Below, piece by piece: positions 15,481 to 23,817 of a DNA stretch of 52,070 nt. Source of the stretch: RGIG5612 sp045627365 (lineage in GTDB: Bacteria; Bacillota; Clostridia; Lachnospirales; Lachnospiraceae); contig JAZQNN010000063.1 in the NCBI GenBank assembly GCA_045627365.1, positions 1-52,070 of the forward strand, in the 5' to 3' direction. Every line of letters starts with the position of its first letter. Position 1 is the first letter of the stretch. The notes under the pieces were generated by a model. The model was given only the letters and a program-made list of their open reading frames with translations, had not been told where the DNA came from and made no database searches. The position numbers were made by a program, and so were the translations under genes.

Positions 15481-16920
15481 TTAATGTTCCTTGATTTTCT
15501 TAAGAATCTGCTTTACGTTGCCGATAAAGAAATCATCTTTCAGCACGATCAGCATGGCTGCATAGACTACCACGCCGCACGCTATCATCACTATCGTCTG
15601 CCATGCGCCCGGTGTTAAGACTTTATCAAGCCCGAAGAGTGCTCCGCCCATGACCGCAGCACCGATCCAGTATTTCCAGCTTACCTTAAGCACCTGCCCA
15701 AACGGGAATTCCCTGCGTACGAATATAAACTGAGATGCAGTTACGGACAGCTCCGCGATCACAGATGCTATCGCCGCGCCTATCGACTGAAATGCCCTGA
15801 TCATGAAGAAATTCAGCACCAGATTAACCAGAGCACCCGTGATGACAGAGATGGTGTAATGTTTTTCTCTGCCGACCGGCACCATATACTGAAGACCGGT
15901 GACGTTGCTGAGTCCGATGAGCGGCACCAGCACAGCCAGTATCCTGAGCAGCACTATGCTCTTTTCAAATCCGTCTCCTAAGAACCACGGAAGGAAATTG
16001 CCCGCGATCATCGCCAGGCCGAAAGCCATCGGCAGGCTCGCCATCCAGGCAAATCTATAGCTTCTCATCATCAGGTCTTTGACCTTATCCAGCTCGTTTT
16101 TCCTGAAATAATTGCCTATCCTCGGAATCAGTACCGTTCCGAGTGCCGTCACGACCATCAGGCAGATACGCGGCAATTTGATCGCCTCGTCATAATATCC
16201 ATTCTCGAATTCGCTTTTGGTGATCAGACCGATCATAGTCTTATCAAGAACTGTGTAGACCTGCGTTGCCACAGCCGGAATAAAGAGCGCCAGAACGACC
16301 TTGAAATTCGTAAAGAGCCTGATCTCGCCCCTCACCGGTTTGTCAATATATTTCCCGATCCCGATCCACATAACGATGCCGCTGATCGCAGCAAATCCCG
16401 CGTATCCAAGTCCGTAAAGGATCATATCTTCCTTGCTTTGGATAACCACCAGAATATAAATAACGCTGATCAATTTCGTGATGCATCCGCGCAGCGAGAG
16501 CCGCCCGAATTCTTCCATGCCGTTGTAGAACCAGGTGACGTCGACGAAACGTTCTAAGATCTGGAAGCCGAATACCATGTAAAGAAGCGGATATACCTGA
16601 AAGCCACTGAAGACAAGGTATACCGCAAGCACGCAGCCCGCGATGATGAACTGCGTAAATACCGTGTTCCAGAAGACGCGACTGCGTTCTGCACGCGAAT
16701 CCCTGACATATGAGATCTCCCTCTGCGCGTAGGTCGCAAGTCCCATAGTCGCAACGAGTACAAAATACCCTGTGATTGACTCAACGAAGCTTACTCTGCC
16801 GACGCCGTCCGCACCGAGCACCCTGGCCAGATGCGGCGCGGTAACAAGAGGTGCCACCAGAAGGAGCACCTGATATACGAGGTTGAATATGTAGTTTTTC
16901 CTGATGCTTTTTTCTTTCAA
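15481..16920 (-). CDS. Polysaccharide flippase (Wzx/RfbX type)
   Basis: The 479-residue protein has about 12-14 hydrophobic segments and the typical opening IRKNYIFNLVYQVLLLVAPLVTAPHLARVLG. This family moves lipid-linked sugar units across the cytoplasmic membrane for surface polysaccharides. The only available start is a TTG at 16920, since the first ATG is about 58 codons inside. The AAGGAG that could serve it lies 15 bases away, in the loop of a GC-rich hairpin, so initiation may be controlled or weak. No other polysaccharide gene lies next to it, and the nearest glycosyltransferase is 14 kb away. Confidence 0.88.
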   Translation of the reverse strand: MKEKSIRKNYIFNLVYQVLLLVAPLVTAPHLARVLGADGVGRVSFVESITGYFVLVATMGLATYAQREISYVRDSRAERSRVFWNTVFTQFIIAGCVLAVYLVFSGFQVYPLLYMVFGFQILERFVDVTWFYNGMEEFGRLSLRGCITKLISVIYILVVIQSKEDMILYGLGYAGFAAISGIVMWIGIGKYIDKPVRGEIRLFTNFKVVLALFIPAVATQVYTVLDKTMIGLITKSEFENGYYDEAIKLPRICLMVVTALGTVLIPRIGNYFRKNELDKVKDLMMRSYRFAWMASLPMAFGLAMIAGNFLPWFLGDGFEKSIVLLRILAVLVPLIGLSNVTGLQYMVPVGREKHYTISVITGALVNLVLNFFMIRAFQSIGAAIASVIAELSVTASQFIFVRREFPFGQVLKVSWKYWIGAAVMGGALFGLDKVLTPGAWQTIVMIACGVVVYAAMLIVLKDDFFIGNVKQILKKIKEH

Positions 16921-16930
16921 ATTATGCTTA

Positions 16931-16952
16931 CGGCCGCTCCTTCAAGCGGCCG
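16931..16952 (-). other. GC-rich hairpin between the PTS permease and flippase genes
   Basis: CGGCCGCT and AGCGGCCG form a perfect 8-base stem with a 6-base loop, 11 bases before the flippase TTG. There is no T run on the minus strand; on the plus strand it is followed by CTTTCCTCTTTTT. It may end the PTS transcript weakly, or mask the AAGGAG for the flippase. Confidence 0.45.
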
Positions 16953-16963
16953 CTTTCCTCTTT

Positions 16964-18046
16964 TTATGACTGAAGTTTCAGATCGCCCGGCTTGATCCAG
17001 TTGATCTTTCTGAGCAGAAGCCATACAAGCCATGACACAACTGCCGGAATAACAAAGCTTACAACGGCAAGGCCTACCCAGTCCATAGCGGTAATAGCCG
17101 CCTTTGCGCCGGATGCCACGTCATTGGCCCAGCCTGTGTAAACGCCGATCTGGCCGACAAATCCGCATGTTCCCATACCGGAAGATACAGCCGCGCCGTT
17201 CATTTCAAGCTTGAACAGGCACGTTGCGACCGGACCGTTTACCAGCGAAGCAACAAGTGCCGGGATCCAGATGCGCGGATTCTTTACGATATTGCCCATC
17301 TGCAGCATGGATGTTCCGATGCCCTGTGAAACGAGTCCGCCCCACTTATTTTCAGAGAAGCTGATAACGGCAAAGCCGACCATATTTGCACAGCATCCTG
17401 CAAGAGCAGCGCCTCCTGCAAGTCCGACAAGTCCGAGTCCTGCGCAGATGGCCGCGCTCGAGATCGGAAGCGTCAGAGCAGCGCCGACTATCAGTGAAAC
17501 GAGCATTCCCATCCAGAACGGCTGAAGCTCGGTTGCCCACATAATCGCGTCGCCTACTGCTAAAGCCGCGGTGCCGACGTAAGGTGCCAGGAAGTGGCTC
17601 ATTACACCGCCGACAAGTATGGTCACCATCGGGGTGACGATGAGGTCGATCGGTGTGGTCTTGGATACTAATTTGCCGCACTCAACGGCGATGATAACGA
17701 TGATGTAAACCGCGAGAGGTCCGCCTGCGCCGCCTGCTGCGTTGGCCGCATATCCGACAACAGCCGCCGAGAGCATTACATACGTCGGAGCGCCCAGAGC
17801 GTTAGCGATCGCTACGCCCATAGCCGGTCCCATGACTGCGGTTGCAAATCCGCCGATGATCGTCAGCAGTTCGATTCCGGCCTGCTGCCCGATCGTGTTC
17901 AGGATCGTACCGATAAGAAGTGTTGCGAAAAGTCCCTGCGCCATTGCGCCCAGAGCGTCAACGAAATATCTTTTTGCCGAGAATACGATGCCCTGCTTCT
18001 TCAGGAACGCCGCAAATTTGCCCGGCTCTTTATCTTTCTTAGCCAT
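16964..18046 (-). CDS. PTS_EIIC_2-family permease (PfoR-like)
   Basis: The 360-residue protein has about 9-10 membrane segments rich in Gly and Ala. Its start (MAKKDKEPGKFAAFLKKQGI, then SAKRYFVDALGAMAQGLFATLLIGTI) matches the PfoR/PTS EIIC_2 family. Members look like sugar permease domains, but here no IIA, IIB or regulator gene is nearby, so a transport role in the phosphotransferase system is uncertain. TAGGAGTTACAAAA precedes the ATG. It has its own promoter just behind the end of the M6 protease gene. Confidence 0.85.
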   Translation of the reverse strand: MAKKDKEPGKFAAFLKKQGIVFSAKRYFVDALGAMAQGLFATLLIGTILNTIGQQAGIELLTIIGGFATAVMGPAMGVAIANALGAPTYVMLSAAVVGYAANAAGGAGGPLAVYIIVIIAVECGKLVSKTTPIDLIVTPMVTILVGGVMSHFLAPYVGTAALAVGDAIMWATELQPFWMGMLVSLIVGAALTLPISSAAICAGLGLVGLAGGAALAGCCANMVGFAVISFSENKWGGLVSQGIGTSMLQMGNIVKNPRIWIPALVASLVNGPVATCLFKLEMNGAAVSSGMGTCGFVGQIGVYTGWANDVASGAKAAITAMDWVGLAVVSFVIPAVVSWLVWLLLRKINWIKPGDLKLQS

Positions 18047-18096
18047 TTTTGTAACTCCTAAAAACGTACGCCAGTCCTTCTGGCTGTTAAAATATA

Positions 18097-18125
18097 ATAA
18101 TAAACAGAAACCGCGGAATAATCAA
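18097..18125 (-). promoter_or_regulatory. Promoter of the PTS permease gene
   Basis: TTGATT (18125-18120) and TATTAT (18102-18097) are 17 bases apart; the -35 overlaps the stop codon of the protease gene. The leader has a short GCCAG/CTGGC hairpin followed by GTACGTTTTT, too weak to call an attenuator. Confidence 0.5.
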
Positions 18126-19717
18126 TAGATTTTGCTTATTGTCACGATCGCCTCATGAAGATCGGCATCGTACGATTCAACCTTTATTTCGTAATCGAAT
18201 GCAGCGCCGTTATTCATCATTTCTCCATTGACGAATGCATCCTTGTGTGTGGCCATAGAGAATACATCTCCTGCTGTGAACAAATCGTTTGAAGATACAT
18301 TGCAGTAAAGTGACCAGTATGAAGATGTACAGATCCTCAGTTTTGAAGTTCCGTCCTTCGGGATCCAGTCAACTATGTGATAATAGTTACTGTCTGAGGA
18401 GATTATCGGCTCGTATCCGTTGGAATTTGTGAATCGATATGATAAACGCGCGTCGGTACCGATTAGCTCTTCAAGATCATCAATAGCCATGAATTCTGAG
18501 CCTTCACTCCTAAGTAATCTCGCATCTACATGAAGTATCCTGACGCCGCCATTTTCGTTTTCGATCACGCCGTCATTTCTCTCGGCGGTGGATGTCAGCA
18601 CCTCCCAGTCAAAGCCATTGGCAGCATCAGGAGCCAAAACCTCAACAAGAATATATTCGTCAAAGGCAGTTCCGTTCCACCCTTCGCAGCTCGGAATAAG
18701 TATTGCTTCATTATACGAAGAAGAGCTTCTCAGCTTTATTGTAGCGGTATCGATATCATCTGTTATGACATAAGGGCTGGCCCATCCGCAAGTGAATTTG
18801 GAAAAAATATTCCAGTCGCCGATATCGCAGCTCTGCATATCAAAGTCCCCAAGAGGGCTGATTAAATCGTCGCCCAGTGGGTACATATCATAGTAGTCGG
18901 TCAGTCCGAAAAGATGACCGATCTCATGGAGAAGCACGCGGATATTTTCATGCTGATAACTGCCGTTTATCAGGTCCTTTCTGACCATATCCATAGACAA
19001 TTTGATAAACTGACCCAACACAGGTTCGTTAACATCCGGCATATATTCAAATTTGTCGGTCCTACCCTGCGCTGCCCCGTAGATATAGCAGTCATCAACC
19101 GATGGACGGTCTCCGACCAGAAAAGCGGTCGCGTCAACATAGCCGTCAGAATTTGCGTCCAATGATCTTGTATCTATATCTCCTCTTTGGCACAATTCGT
19201 CAAAAACATCATATAGGAACTGATTGGCGTAAAAGGACCCGTCCTGATCTTCGTCATTTACATAATGCCATGCCTCTTCAACTGTCATATCGCAATCGTA
19301 ATAAACGAATGTGAAATTGAGCAGATCTCTGCCGCCGGAATTGTAATGGAAATAGCTTTTAACAGATCTCATGCAATTGGCTTCATCATATTCCCGAATG
19401 AACAGATCTTCGAACTTTTCCTTGTCCAAAGCAGGTTCACCCTTAAAGGAAATGTGAATTACCAGCATGTTGTTTTCAGCATCCGGCAGGAAAGTGTTTT
19501 TAAACACTTCGGCATTGGTGTATTTTGTATCGGTTTTCTGATCGTAAAACAGGTAAGAAACCGTACTCTCGGTTTCGTTTTCAGTTTCCGTTACAGATTC
19601 GGTCTCGGTCTGGGTCTTGACAGACTCACTTGTGTCCGTTTCAGCCGGTACGATCTCACATCCGACTAATGATATCAGAACCAGCAATATTGCAGAAAGC
19701 AGCCATACTTTTTTCAT
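18122..19717 (-). CDS. M6-like metalloprotease lipoprotein
   Basis: The 531-residue protein has a lipoprotein signal (MKKVWLLSAILLVLISLVGC) followed by a Thr/Glu-rich linker. The catalytic site is LLHEIGHLFGLTDYYD: HExxH with a third ligand downstream, as in immune inhibitor A-type M6 proteases. DANSDGYVDATAFLVGD before it resembles a calcium-binding loop. It should be anchored outside the cell. It is the last gene of the unit TPR-DUF4037-nitroreductase-protease, 14 bases after the nitroreductase. The target is unknown. Confidence 0.82.
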   Translation of the reverse strand: MKKVWLLSAILLVLISLVGCEIVPAETDTSESVKTQTETESVTETENETESTVSYLFYDQKTDTKYTNAEVFKNTFLPDAENNMLVIHISFKGEPALDKEKFEDLFIREYDEANCMRSVKSYFHYNSGGRDLLNFTFVYYDCDMTVEEAWHYVNDEDQDGSFYANQFLYDVFDELCQRGDIDTRSLDANSDGYVDATAFLVGDRPSVDDCYIYGAAQGRTDKFEYMPDVNEPVLGQFIKLSMDMVRKDLINGSYQHENIRVLLHEIGHLFGLTDYYDMYPLGDDLISPLGDFDMQSCDIGDWNIFSKFTCGWASPYVITDDIDTATIKLRSSSSYNEAILIPSCEGWNGTAFDEYILVEVLAPDAANGFDWEVLTSTAERNDGVIENENGGVRILHVDARLLRSEGSEFMAIDDLEELIGTDARLSYRFTNSNGYEPIISSDSNYYHIVDWIPKDGTSKLRICTSSYWSLYCNVSSNDLFTAGDVFSMATHKDAFVNGEMMNNGAAFDYEIKVESYDADLHEAIVTISKIY

Positions 19718-19731
19718 AACAAGTACCTTGG

Positions 19732-20493
19732 TTATTCCTTTGCAATGGTGTATTCAGCAACCTTTGTAAGCTCAGCCTCGCCGCCTGCATCGATGAAAAG
19801 TTCGCGGGTGAATCCGATGCCCTCCTTGAGCATACACAGCTCCAGAATACACAGGTAAATGCCCATGTCGATGCGGTTATAGAACGGGACCACGCGCGGC
19901 GGCATGATGCCGACTTTTCCGGGCTTCTTAAGTCTGTTAACGGTCAGCACTCCGGCCTTATTTTCGACACGCCACGGCTGCGAATTGCATGCGCTCGGTG
20001 CAAAGCGCGCGATATCCGAAATCGCCAGCTCCTCGCCCGTCCAGGTCTCCTCCAGGGGATCGCGTTTTGACTTGAACATGTCCTTGCGGAAAAGTGACCG
20101 GTCATTGATCTTGCGGATCGCTATCATGATGACGTATTCCATCCCGTCGAGCTTAGGCTCGTCAGGCTTTCCGATACCGAACCAGAGGCTCCCGATATCA
20201 TGCTGCACCAGATACAGATCCAGCTGTTCGCCGATGTAGCCGACGTTCATCAGGTAGTTATCCTTCTTTTCGCTGTAGATCAGGATGCAGTACTCAGCAT
20301 CCCTCTTGAAATTGATCCTGCTTGCCGGAACGATACGGATGCCCGTTCTGATCTGCGAATGCAGACAGTCAAACCCTTCCCAGGCCTTCTTAATGTCCTC
20401 CAGTTCGCTTTCAGACACGCTGCCTTCGCCCACGTTTCTGAACAGGTGGAATGACTTTCTCTTGAAAATTGCCTCGTATAATTCGTTGTTCAT
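19732..20493 (-). CDS. Nitroreductase-family protein (TM1586-like)
   Basis: The 253-residue protein has a two-part nitroreductase fold, with FKRKSFHLF at the N-terminus and FAPSACNSQPWRVE in the second half, the latter typical of FMN-binding nitroreductases. NNELYEAIFKRKS is the usual opening of this group. FMN and NAD(P)H use is family knowledge; the substrate is unknown. AAAGGAGAGAA precedes the ATG. It follows the DUF4037 gene by 29 bases in the same operon. Confidence 0.82.
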   Translation of the reverse strand: MNNELYEAIFKRKSFHLFRNVGEGSVSESELEDIKKAWEGFDCLHSQIRTGIRIVPASRINFKRDAEYCILIYSEKKDNYLMNVGYIGEQLDLYLVQHDIGSLWFGIGKPDEPKLDGMEYVIMIAIRKINDRSLFRKDMFKSKRDPLEETWTGEELAISDIARFAPSACNSQPWRVENKAGVLTVNRLKKPGKVGIMPPRVVPFYNRIDMGIYLCILELCMLKEGIGFTRELFIDAGGEAELTKVAEYTIAKE

Positions 20494-20522
20494 TTCTCTC
20501 CTTTGCAGTGCAGCGCTGTGAC

Positions 20523-21473
20523 TTAATCACCGACGGCGATCAATATATTCATGTTTCGCACGGCAGTGTCTGCGATCCTGTCGTTGACCGAATATGCGTG
20601 CTTTTCAAGGTCACCGCATATCGCCTCCGTCAGTCCCTCATCCTGAAGCCGTGTGATCGTATCTGACGCGATCTTTTCTATAGTATCGTACTTTCGTCCG
20701 GCAACCGCCCCGTCTCGGTTATCGCCGGACAGCAGGAATGATAATTCCTCCGCTAACTCTTTCGTACCGACAAGCTCCCGAAGCGCACGGAAACTCCATT
20801 TGTAATACGGCATATATCTGTCCTGAAGCAGGAAGGTCGTTCTCATCGCAGCGTAAACAAATTCCACACAGGCAAGCTGCGATGCTTCCGGTTCGCCGTG
20901 CTTCATGCAGCGGGCAAAGTTATACTGGCCGGACTGCGCCATGATCAGGAGATTCCCCGCCAGGCGTTTCAGTTTGATATCCTTCGGCATACAGATCAGT
21001 TCTTCTCTGATCCTTGAAAACTCGCCGTAGTTATCGAAGAACACTTCTCCGTTGACAGCCTCTGCCAGCGCGTAATCCGGAAGCCTGAGCCACTGCATGG
21101 TGGTCAGCTCACCGTTTGCCGAACCGATCGTTTTTAAAAAGAACTCATTTATTCTTACAACGCCGTTCCGGCTTCCTCCGACCGGAGCGATCCGCTGGCG
21201 TTTGATCCCGGCATATTCTTTCGGCAGCCCGGCATAAGCGCGTTCCAGCTGAAAAGCTCGTCTGCTGTCTATAACATCCTCACCTGGCAGGAAGATACAA
21301 AAGCCCGGTTCAAAATCGTGGTCGCGGGACACCTCATCATCGTATCCGAAATGCTCCGAACCGCTCCCTGTAAAACCTGCGGCAAGGAACGGCAGGATAT
21401 CGGCAAATTCGGTCTCCAGCATGGGCCTTCCGAATTCCTCATAATAACCTCTTGCAATTTCAAGCCCGGTCAT
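20523..21473 (-). CDS. DUF4037 nucleotidyltransferase-like protein
   Basis: The 316-residue protein has AAGFTGSGSEHFGYDD and SRDHDFEPGFC near residues 30-60. The GSGS and acidic pair resemble the active site of a pol-beta-type nucleotidyltransferase, as in DUF4037 proteins; activity is not shown for the family as far as I know. The C-terminal part is helical. GAGGGAAATCC precedes the ATG. The start overlaps the end of the TPR gene by 14 bases, and in related genomes TPR and DUF4037 genes are commonly neighbours, so the two products probably work together. Confidence 0.8.
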   Translation of the reverse strand: MTGLEIARGYYEEFGRPMLETEFADILPFLAAGFTGSGSEHFGYDDEVSRDHDFEPGFCIFLPGEDVIDSRRAFQLERAYAGLPKEYAGIKRQRIAPVGGSRNGVVRINEFFLKTIGSANGELTTMQWLRLPDYALAEAVNGEVFFDNYGEFSRIREELICMPKDIKLKRLAGNLLIMAQSGQYNFARCMKHGEPEASQLACVEFVYAAMRTTFLLQDRYMPYYKWSFRALRELVGTKELAEELSFLLSGDNRDGAVAGRKYDTIEKIASDTITRLQDEGLTEAICGDLEKHAYSVNDRIADTAVRNMNILIAVGD

Positions 21474-22278
21474 GGATTTCCCTCGCTCTCCGATTCAGTT
21501 CCTGTTCAGTAAGAAAGTACCCGTAGTAGCCGAACACAGGAGCACATTTTTCGCATACAAAGGCATAGTAGCCGTCCTTCGGCAGGCCTTCCGTGTTCAG
21601 CAGTTCCTCTGCCTTCAGCAAAAGCTTTTCTGTTTCTTTTTCTCCGGCCTCAAGCCCGGATTCCGCGGTAATGAGATCGGCAAGGTTCAGGCACGTAATG
21701 GCAACTTCAAGCGCACCCGTTTCCTGCTGCTGCATTACTTCGATCGCCTTCTGATATAAGCTTTCCGCCTCACGGTATTCTTTAAGATCGGTAAGCGCCA
21801 GAGCCATATTGTTATACAGCCCGCCGAGTCTTGCATCGTCCGGACCAAGCTCCGCTTCGTAAATGTTCCTCGCCCTGCGGTACAGGTCAAGCGCTGCTTC
21901 CGCTTTTCCAAATGCCTTATAGCCCGTTGCCGCGTTAACAAGCGTCGTACCGTATATAACAGTCCCCTCCAAGCCCTGTGAATCCGCAAGAGAAAGCGCC
22001 TCAGAGGCGGCCAGGAGGCATTCCGCTTCTTTGCCCATCTTTCGGTAAAGGCCGATCTGCTCGTTGAGTACAGTCAGTTTGCCGCGCATATCGCGGCCGG
22101 CATCCGCCTCCGTGATCCAGTAACGCAGATGGCGCTCCGCCGCGCAGTAGTCGCCCTGCTCGAGATAAGAATCCAGTTTCTCGACGATCCGTCCGGTCGG
22201 GATCGGCATGACTTCCGGGTGCATATTCAACGGGCACCTCGCTTCTTCGTAATCTTCTTTTGAAAGGATGTCACTCAT
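21460..22278 (-). CDS. Tetratricopeptide-repeat protein
   Basis: The 272-residue product starts MSDILSKEDYEEARCP and contains about four or five TPR-like helical pairs, for example GTTLVNAATGYKAFGKAEAALDLYRRA and LYNNMALALTDLKEYREAESLYQKAI (split here by my reading, not contiguous). TPR proteins act as scaffolds. The ATG at 22278 is chosen because the reading frame upstream belongs to another gene; the start overlaps the stop of the small NifX-like gene by 8 bases (ATGAGTGA), implying coupled translation. The next gene, DUF4037, overlaps its end. Confidence 0.85.
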   Translation of the reverse strand: MSDILSKEDYEEARCPLNMHPEVMPIPTGRIVEKLDSYLEQGDYCAAERHLRYWITEADAGRDMRGKLTVLNEQIGLYRKMGKEAECLLAASEALSLADSQGLEGTVIYGTTLVNAATGYKAFGKAEAALDLYRRARNIYEAELGPDDARLGGLYNNMALALTDLKEYREAESLYQKAIEVMQQQETGALEVAITCLNLADLITAESGLEAGEKETEKLLLKAEELLNTEGLPKDGYYAFVCEKCAPVFGYYGYFLTEQELNRRAREIHDRA

Positions 22279-22435
22279 GGCATGAATTCTTTCCGCAGCT
22301 GTGTCCATGCCCGTTGGTGTCGAGCACCTGGGCGGATACGACTTTGCCGTTGTCTGTCTCATATACTTTTATCTGCTCGGTGTGTCCGAAATGCCGGAAC
22401 ACCTGACCATTCTCAGAAGTGACTGCAATTTTCAT
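22271..22435 (-). pseudogene. Shrunken NifX/NifB-type (dinitrogenase cofactor) protein, 54 residues
   Basis: The reading frame starts MKIAVTSENGQVFRHFGHTE and runs to VVSAQVLDTNGHGH, the N-terminal third of the dinitrogenase iron-molybdenum cofactor family (PF02579), then goes straight into HSCGKNSCHE. Clostridial members are usually about 120 residues and end with a His/Cys-rich tail of that type, so the middle (the LICGGIGGGAQ region) appears deleted in frame. GGAAG lies 7 bases before the ATG and a promoter lies upstream, so it may still be translated. It could be a leftover or a working mini-protein; the tail could still bind metal. Confidence 0.65.
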
Positions 22436-22467
22436 ATCTAAGCTTCCAAAATCTTTCTGTTAAGGTC

Positions 22468-22497
22468 ATGATACCACATAAGCTTCCCGCTTGTCCA
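22468..22497 (-). promoter_or_regulatory. Promoter of the NifX-like/TPR/DUF4037 operon
   Basis: TGGACA (22497-22492) and TATCAT (22473-22468) are 18 bases apart on the minus strand, giving a start near 22461 and a leader of about 26 bases. Confidence 0.5.
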
Positions 22498-23020
22498 TGA
22501 AGTCAGGGGCGGCGGTGGTGACGGTGTGAGGAGCCTTTGGAATTCATTTTGAAGGCCCGGACATCCATTTTCGGTATGGCCGTTTGCCGGGTTTACGATT
22601 TTATCGGCTTTATCGGCGTCGTTTGGCAAACTCTGTTCCATTCAAACGGCCCTGTCACCGCATTTTCCCATTTTCAATTCTCCCCCTCTGACGGGAAATA
22701 TGGATCTGTCAAGCACTGCTGGCGAACAGATCGCCTTCTATATGCCCTGTTACCTCATAAAGGACCGAATAGTTTCGCCACTTACAACGATCAAATAAGC
22801 AGTAGCAGTGTCGGAGGGAGAAAGATTTCCCATTTAACTCGTTCCGAGGATTCGGAAATGCGGTGCAAATGTGTGAAAATGGAAAGACAGTTCGCCACCT
22901 GCAATGTAAAACCAACGTTTATCGAAGTATGGGGGAGAATTCATATACTCAAAATGGATGTACACGGCCGGAAATGCCCGGAAAACCGCGCAGCGAAAGC
23001 CGCAACCCGAAGCCCGCATA
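22498..23020. other. Gene-free stretch, 520 bases
   Basis: No gene is supported here. A 9-base tandem duplication (TTTATCGGC twice, about 22596-22613) and scattered copies of a GGCGAA-containing word are visible. Open frames across it have no ribosome sites and run into the tRNA-Lys gene. It could hold an unrecognised RNA or decayed sequence. Confidence 0.4.
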
Positions 23021-23059
23021 ACAAAAAAACACCCCGAAGCCCATATAAGGGTTTCGGGG
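23021..23059 (-). terminator. Terminator of the tRNA operon
   Basis: CCCCGAAGCCC and GGGTTTCGGGG form an 11-base stem with one G-T pair, followed on the minus strand by a run of seven T. It stands 12 bases after tRNA-Lys. Confidence 0.9.
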
Positions 23060-23071
23060 TTTTCTTTCCTA

Positions 23072-23144
23072 TGAGCCACCCGGGACTCGAACCCGGGACA
23101 ACTTGATTAAAAGTCAAGTGCTCTACCGCCTGAGCTAGTAGCCC
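23072..23144 (-). tRNA. tRNA-Lys (TTT)
   Basis: The 73-base gene folds as a cloverleaf: acceptor GGGCTAC with GTGGCTC, anticodon loop CTTTTAA, T arm CCGGGTTCGAGTCCCGG. The 3' CCA is not encoded. It is the last tRNA of the six-gene operon. Confidence 0.95.
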
Positions 23145-23152
23145 ATCTTGAG

Positions 23153-23224
23153 CAGGGCTAGCTGGATTCGGACCAGCGAATGCAGGAGTCAAAGTCCTGT
23201 GCCTTACCGCTTGGCGATAGCCCT
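23153..23224 (-). tRNA. tRNA-Gln (TTG)
   Basis: The 72-base gene has acceptor AGGGCTA with TAGCCCT, anticodon loop ACTTTGACT giving TTG, and T arm GCTGGTCCGAATCCAGC. CCA is not encoded. Confidence 0.94.
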
Positions 23225-23276
23225 ACACTACGCACTAACGCGATCTTGCTTCGGCATACTCTCTGCTGCCTTGCAG

Positions 23277-23351
<75 letters not shown>

Positions 23352-23397
23352 ATAGTACCTGTGTCCAAGTTCTTGGCGAACTCAGCTTCGGCCTAAG

Positions 23398-23471
23398 CGT
23401 GCCTGAAGGGATTCGAACCCCCGACCCACGGCTTAGAAGGCCGTTCCTCTCTCCAGCTGAGCTACAGACAC
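23398..23471 (-). tRNA. tRNA-Arg (TCT)
   Basis: The 74-base gene has acceptor GTGTCTG with CAGGCAC, anticodon loop CTTCTAA giving TCT, and T arm GGGGGTTCGAATCCCTT. Confidence 0.94.
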
Positions 23472-23479
23472 ATATGAAA

Positions 23480-23550
23480 AGCGGGTGATGGGAATCGAAC
23501 CCACGTATCCAGCTTGGAAGGCTGGTGTTCTACCATTGAACTACACCCGC
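23480..23550 (-). tRNA. tRNA-Gly (TCC)
   Basis: The 71-base gene has acceptor GCGGGTG with CACCCGC, discriminator T, and anticodon loop CTTCCAA giving TCC. Confidence 0.95.
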
Positions 23551-23624
23551 ATGTAATAGCTTACGTATTATATCAACAAGAACCGCATGTGTAAATACAT
23601 AAGTGGCAAATCTTCAATTGCCAG

Positions 23625-23699
23625 TCGGGGTAACAGGACTCGAACCTGCGACCTCTTGATCCCAAATCAAGCGCCCTAGCCAAACTGGGCCACACCCCG
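23625..23699 (-). tRNA. tRNA-Pro (TGG)
   Basis: The 75-base gene has acceptor CGGGGTG with TACCCCG, anticodon loop TTTGGGA giving TGG, and T arm GCAGGTTCGAGTCCTGT. It is first in the operon Pro-Gly-Arg-His-Gln-Lys. Confidence 0.94.
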
Positions 23700-23727
23700 A
23701 TGTGCGTTTCGGAAACGCGCAAAAAGT

Positions 23728-23756
23728 ATATTAACGGAATATTTAAATAAAAGCAA
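23728..23756 (-). promoter_or_regulatory. Promoter of the tRNA operon
   Basis: TTGCTT (23756-23751) and TAATAT (23733-23728) are 17 bases apart. The leader then has a GCGTTTC/GAAACGC hairpin (23704-23718) just before tRNA-Pro, possibly used in processing. Confidence 0.55.
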
Positions 23757-23817
23757 GAAGTTTTTTCATTTTTTTTAAGTTTTTTTATTGGCACAGGAGC
23801 ATGTGCAGCTCGCCGGT

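Noticed and set aside
18047..18096. Attenuator before the PTS permease gene
   Set aside because: The stem is only 5 bases (GCCAG/CTGGC) with a few bases before the T run; too weak to support.
22537..23106. Plus-strand open frame of 189 codons before the tRNAs
   Set aside because: Its end is a translation of the tRNA-Lys gene and terminator (SHPGLEPGTT), a known artefact, and it has no ribosome site.
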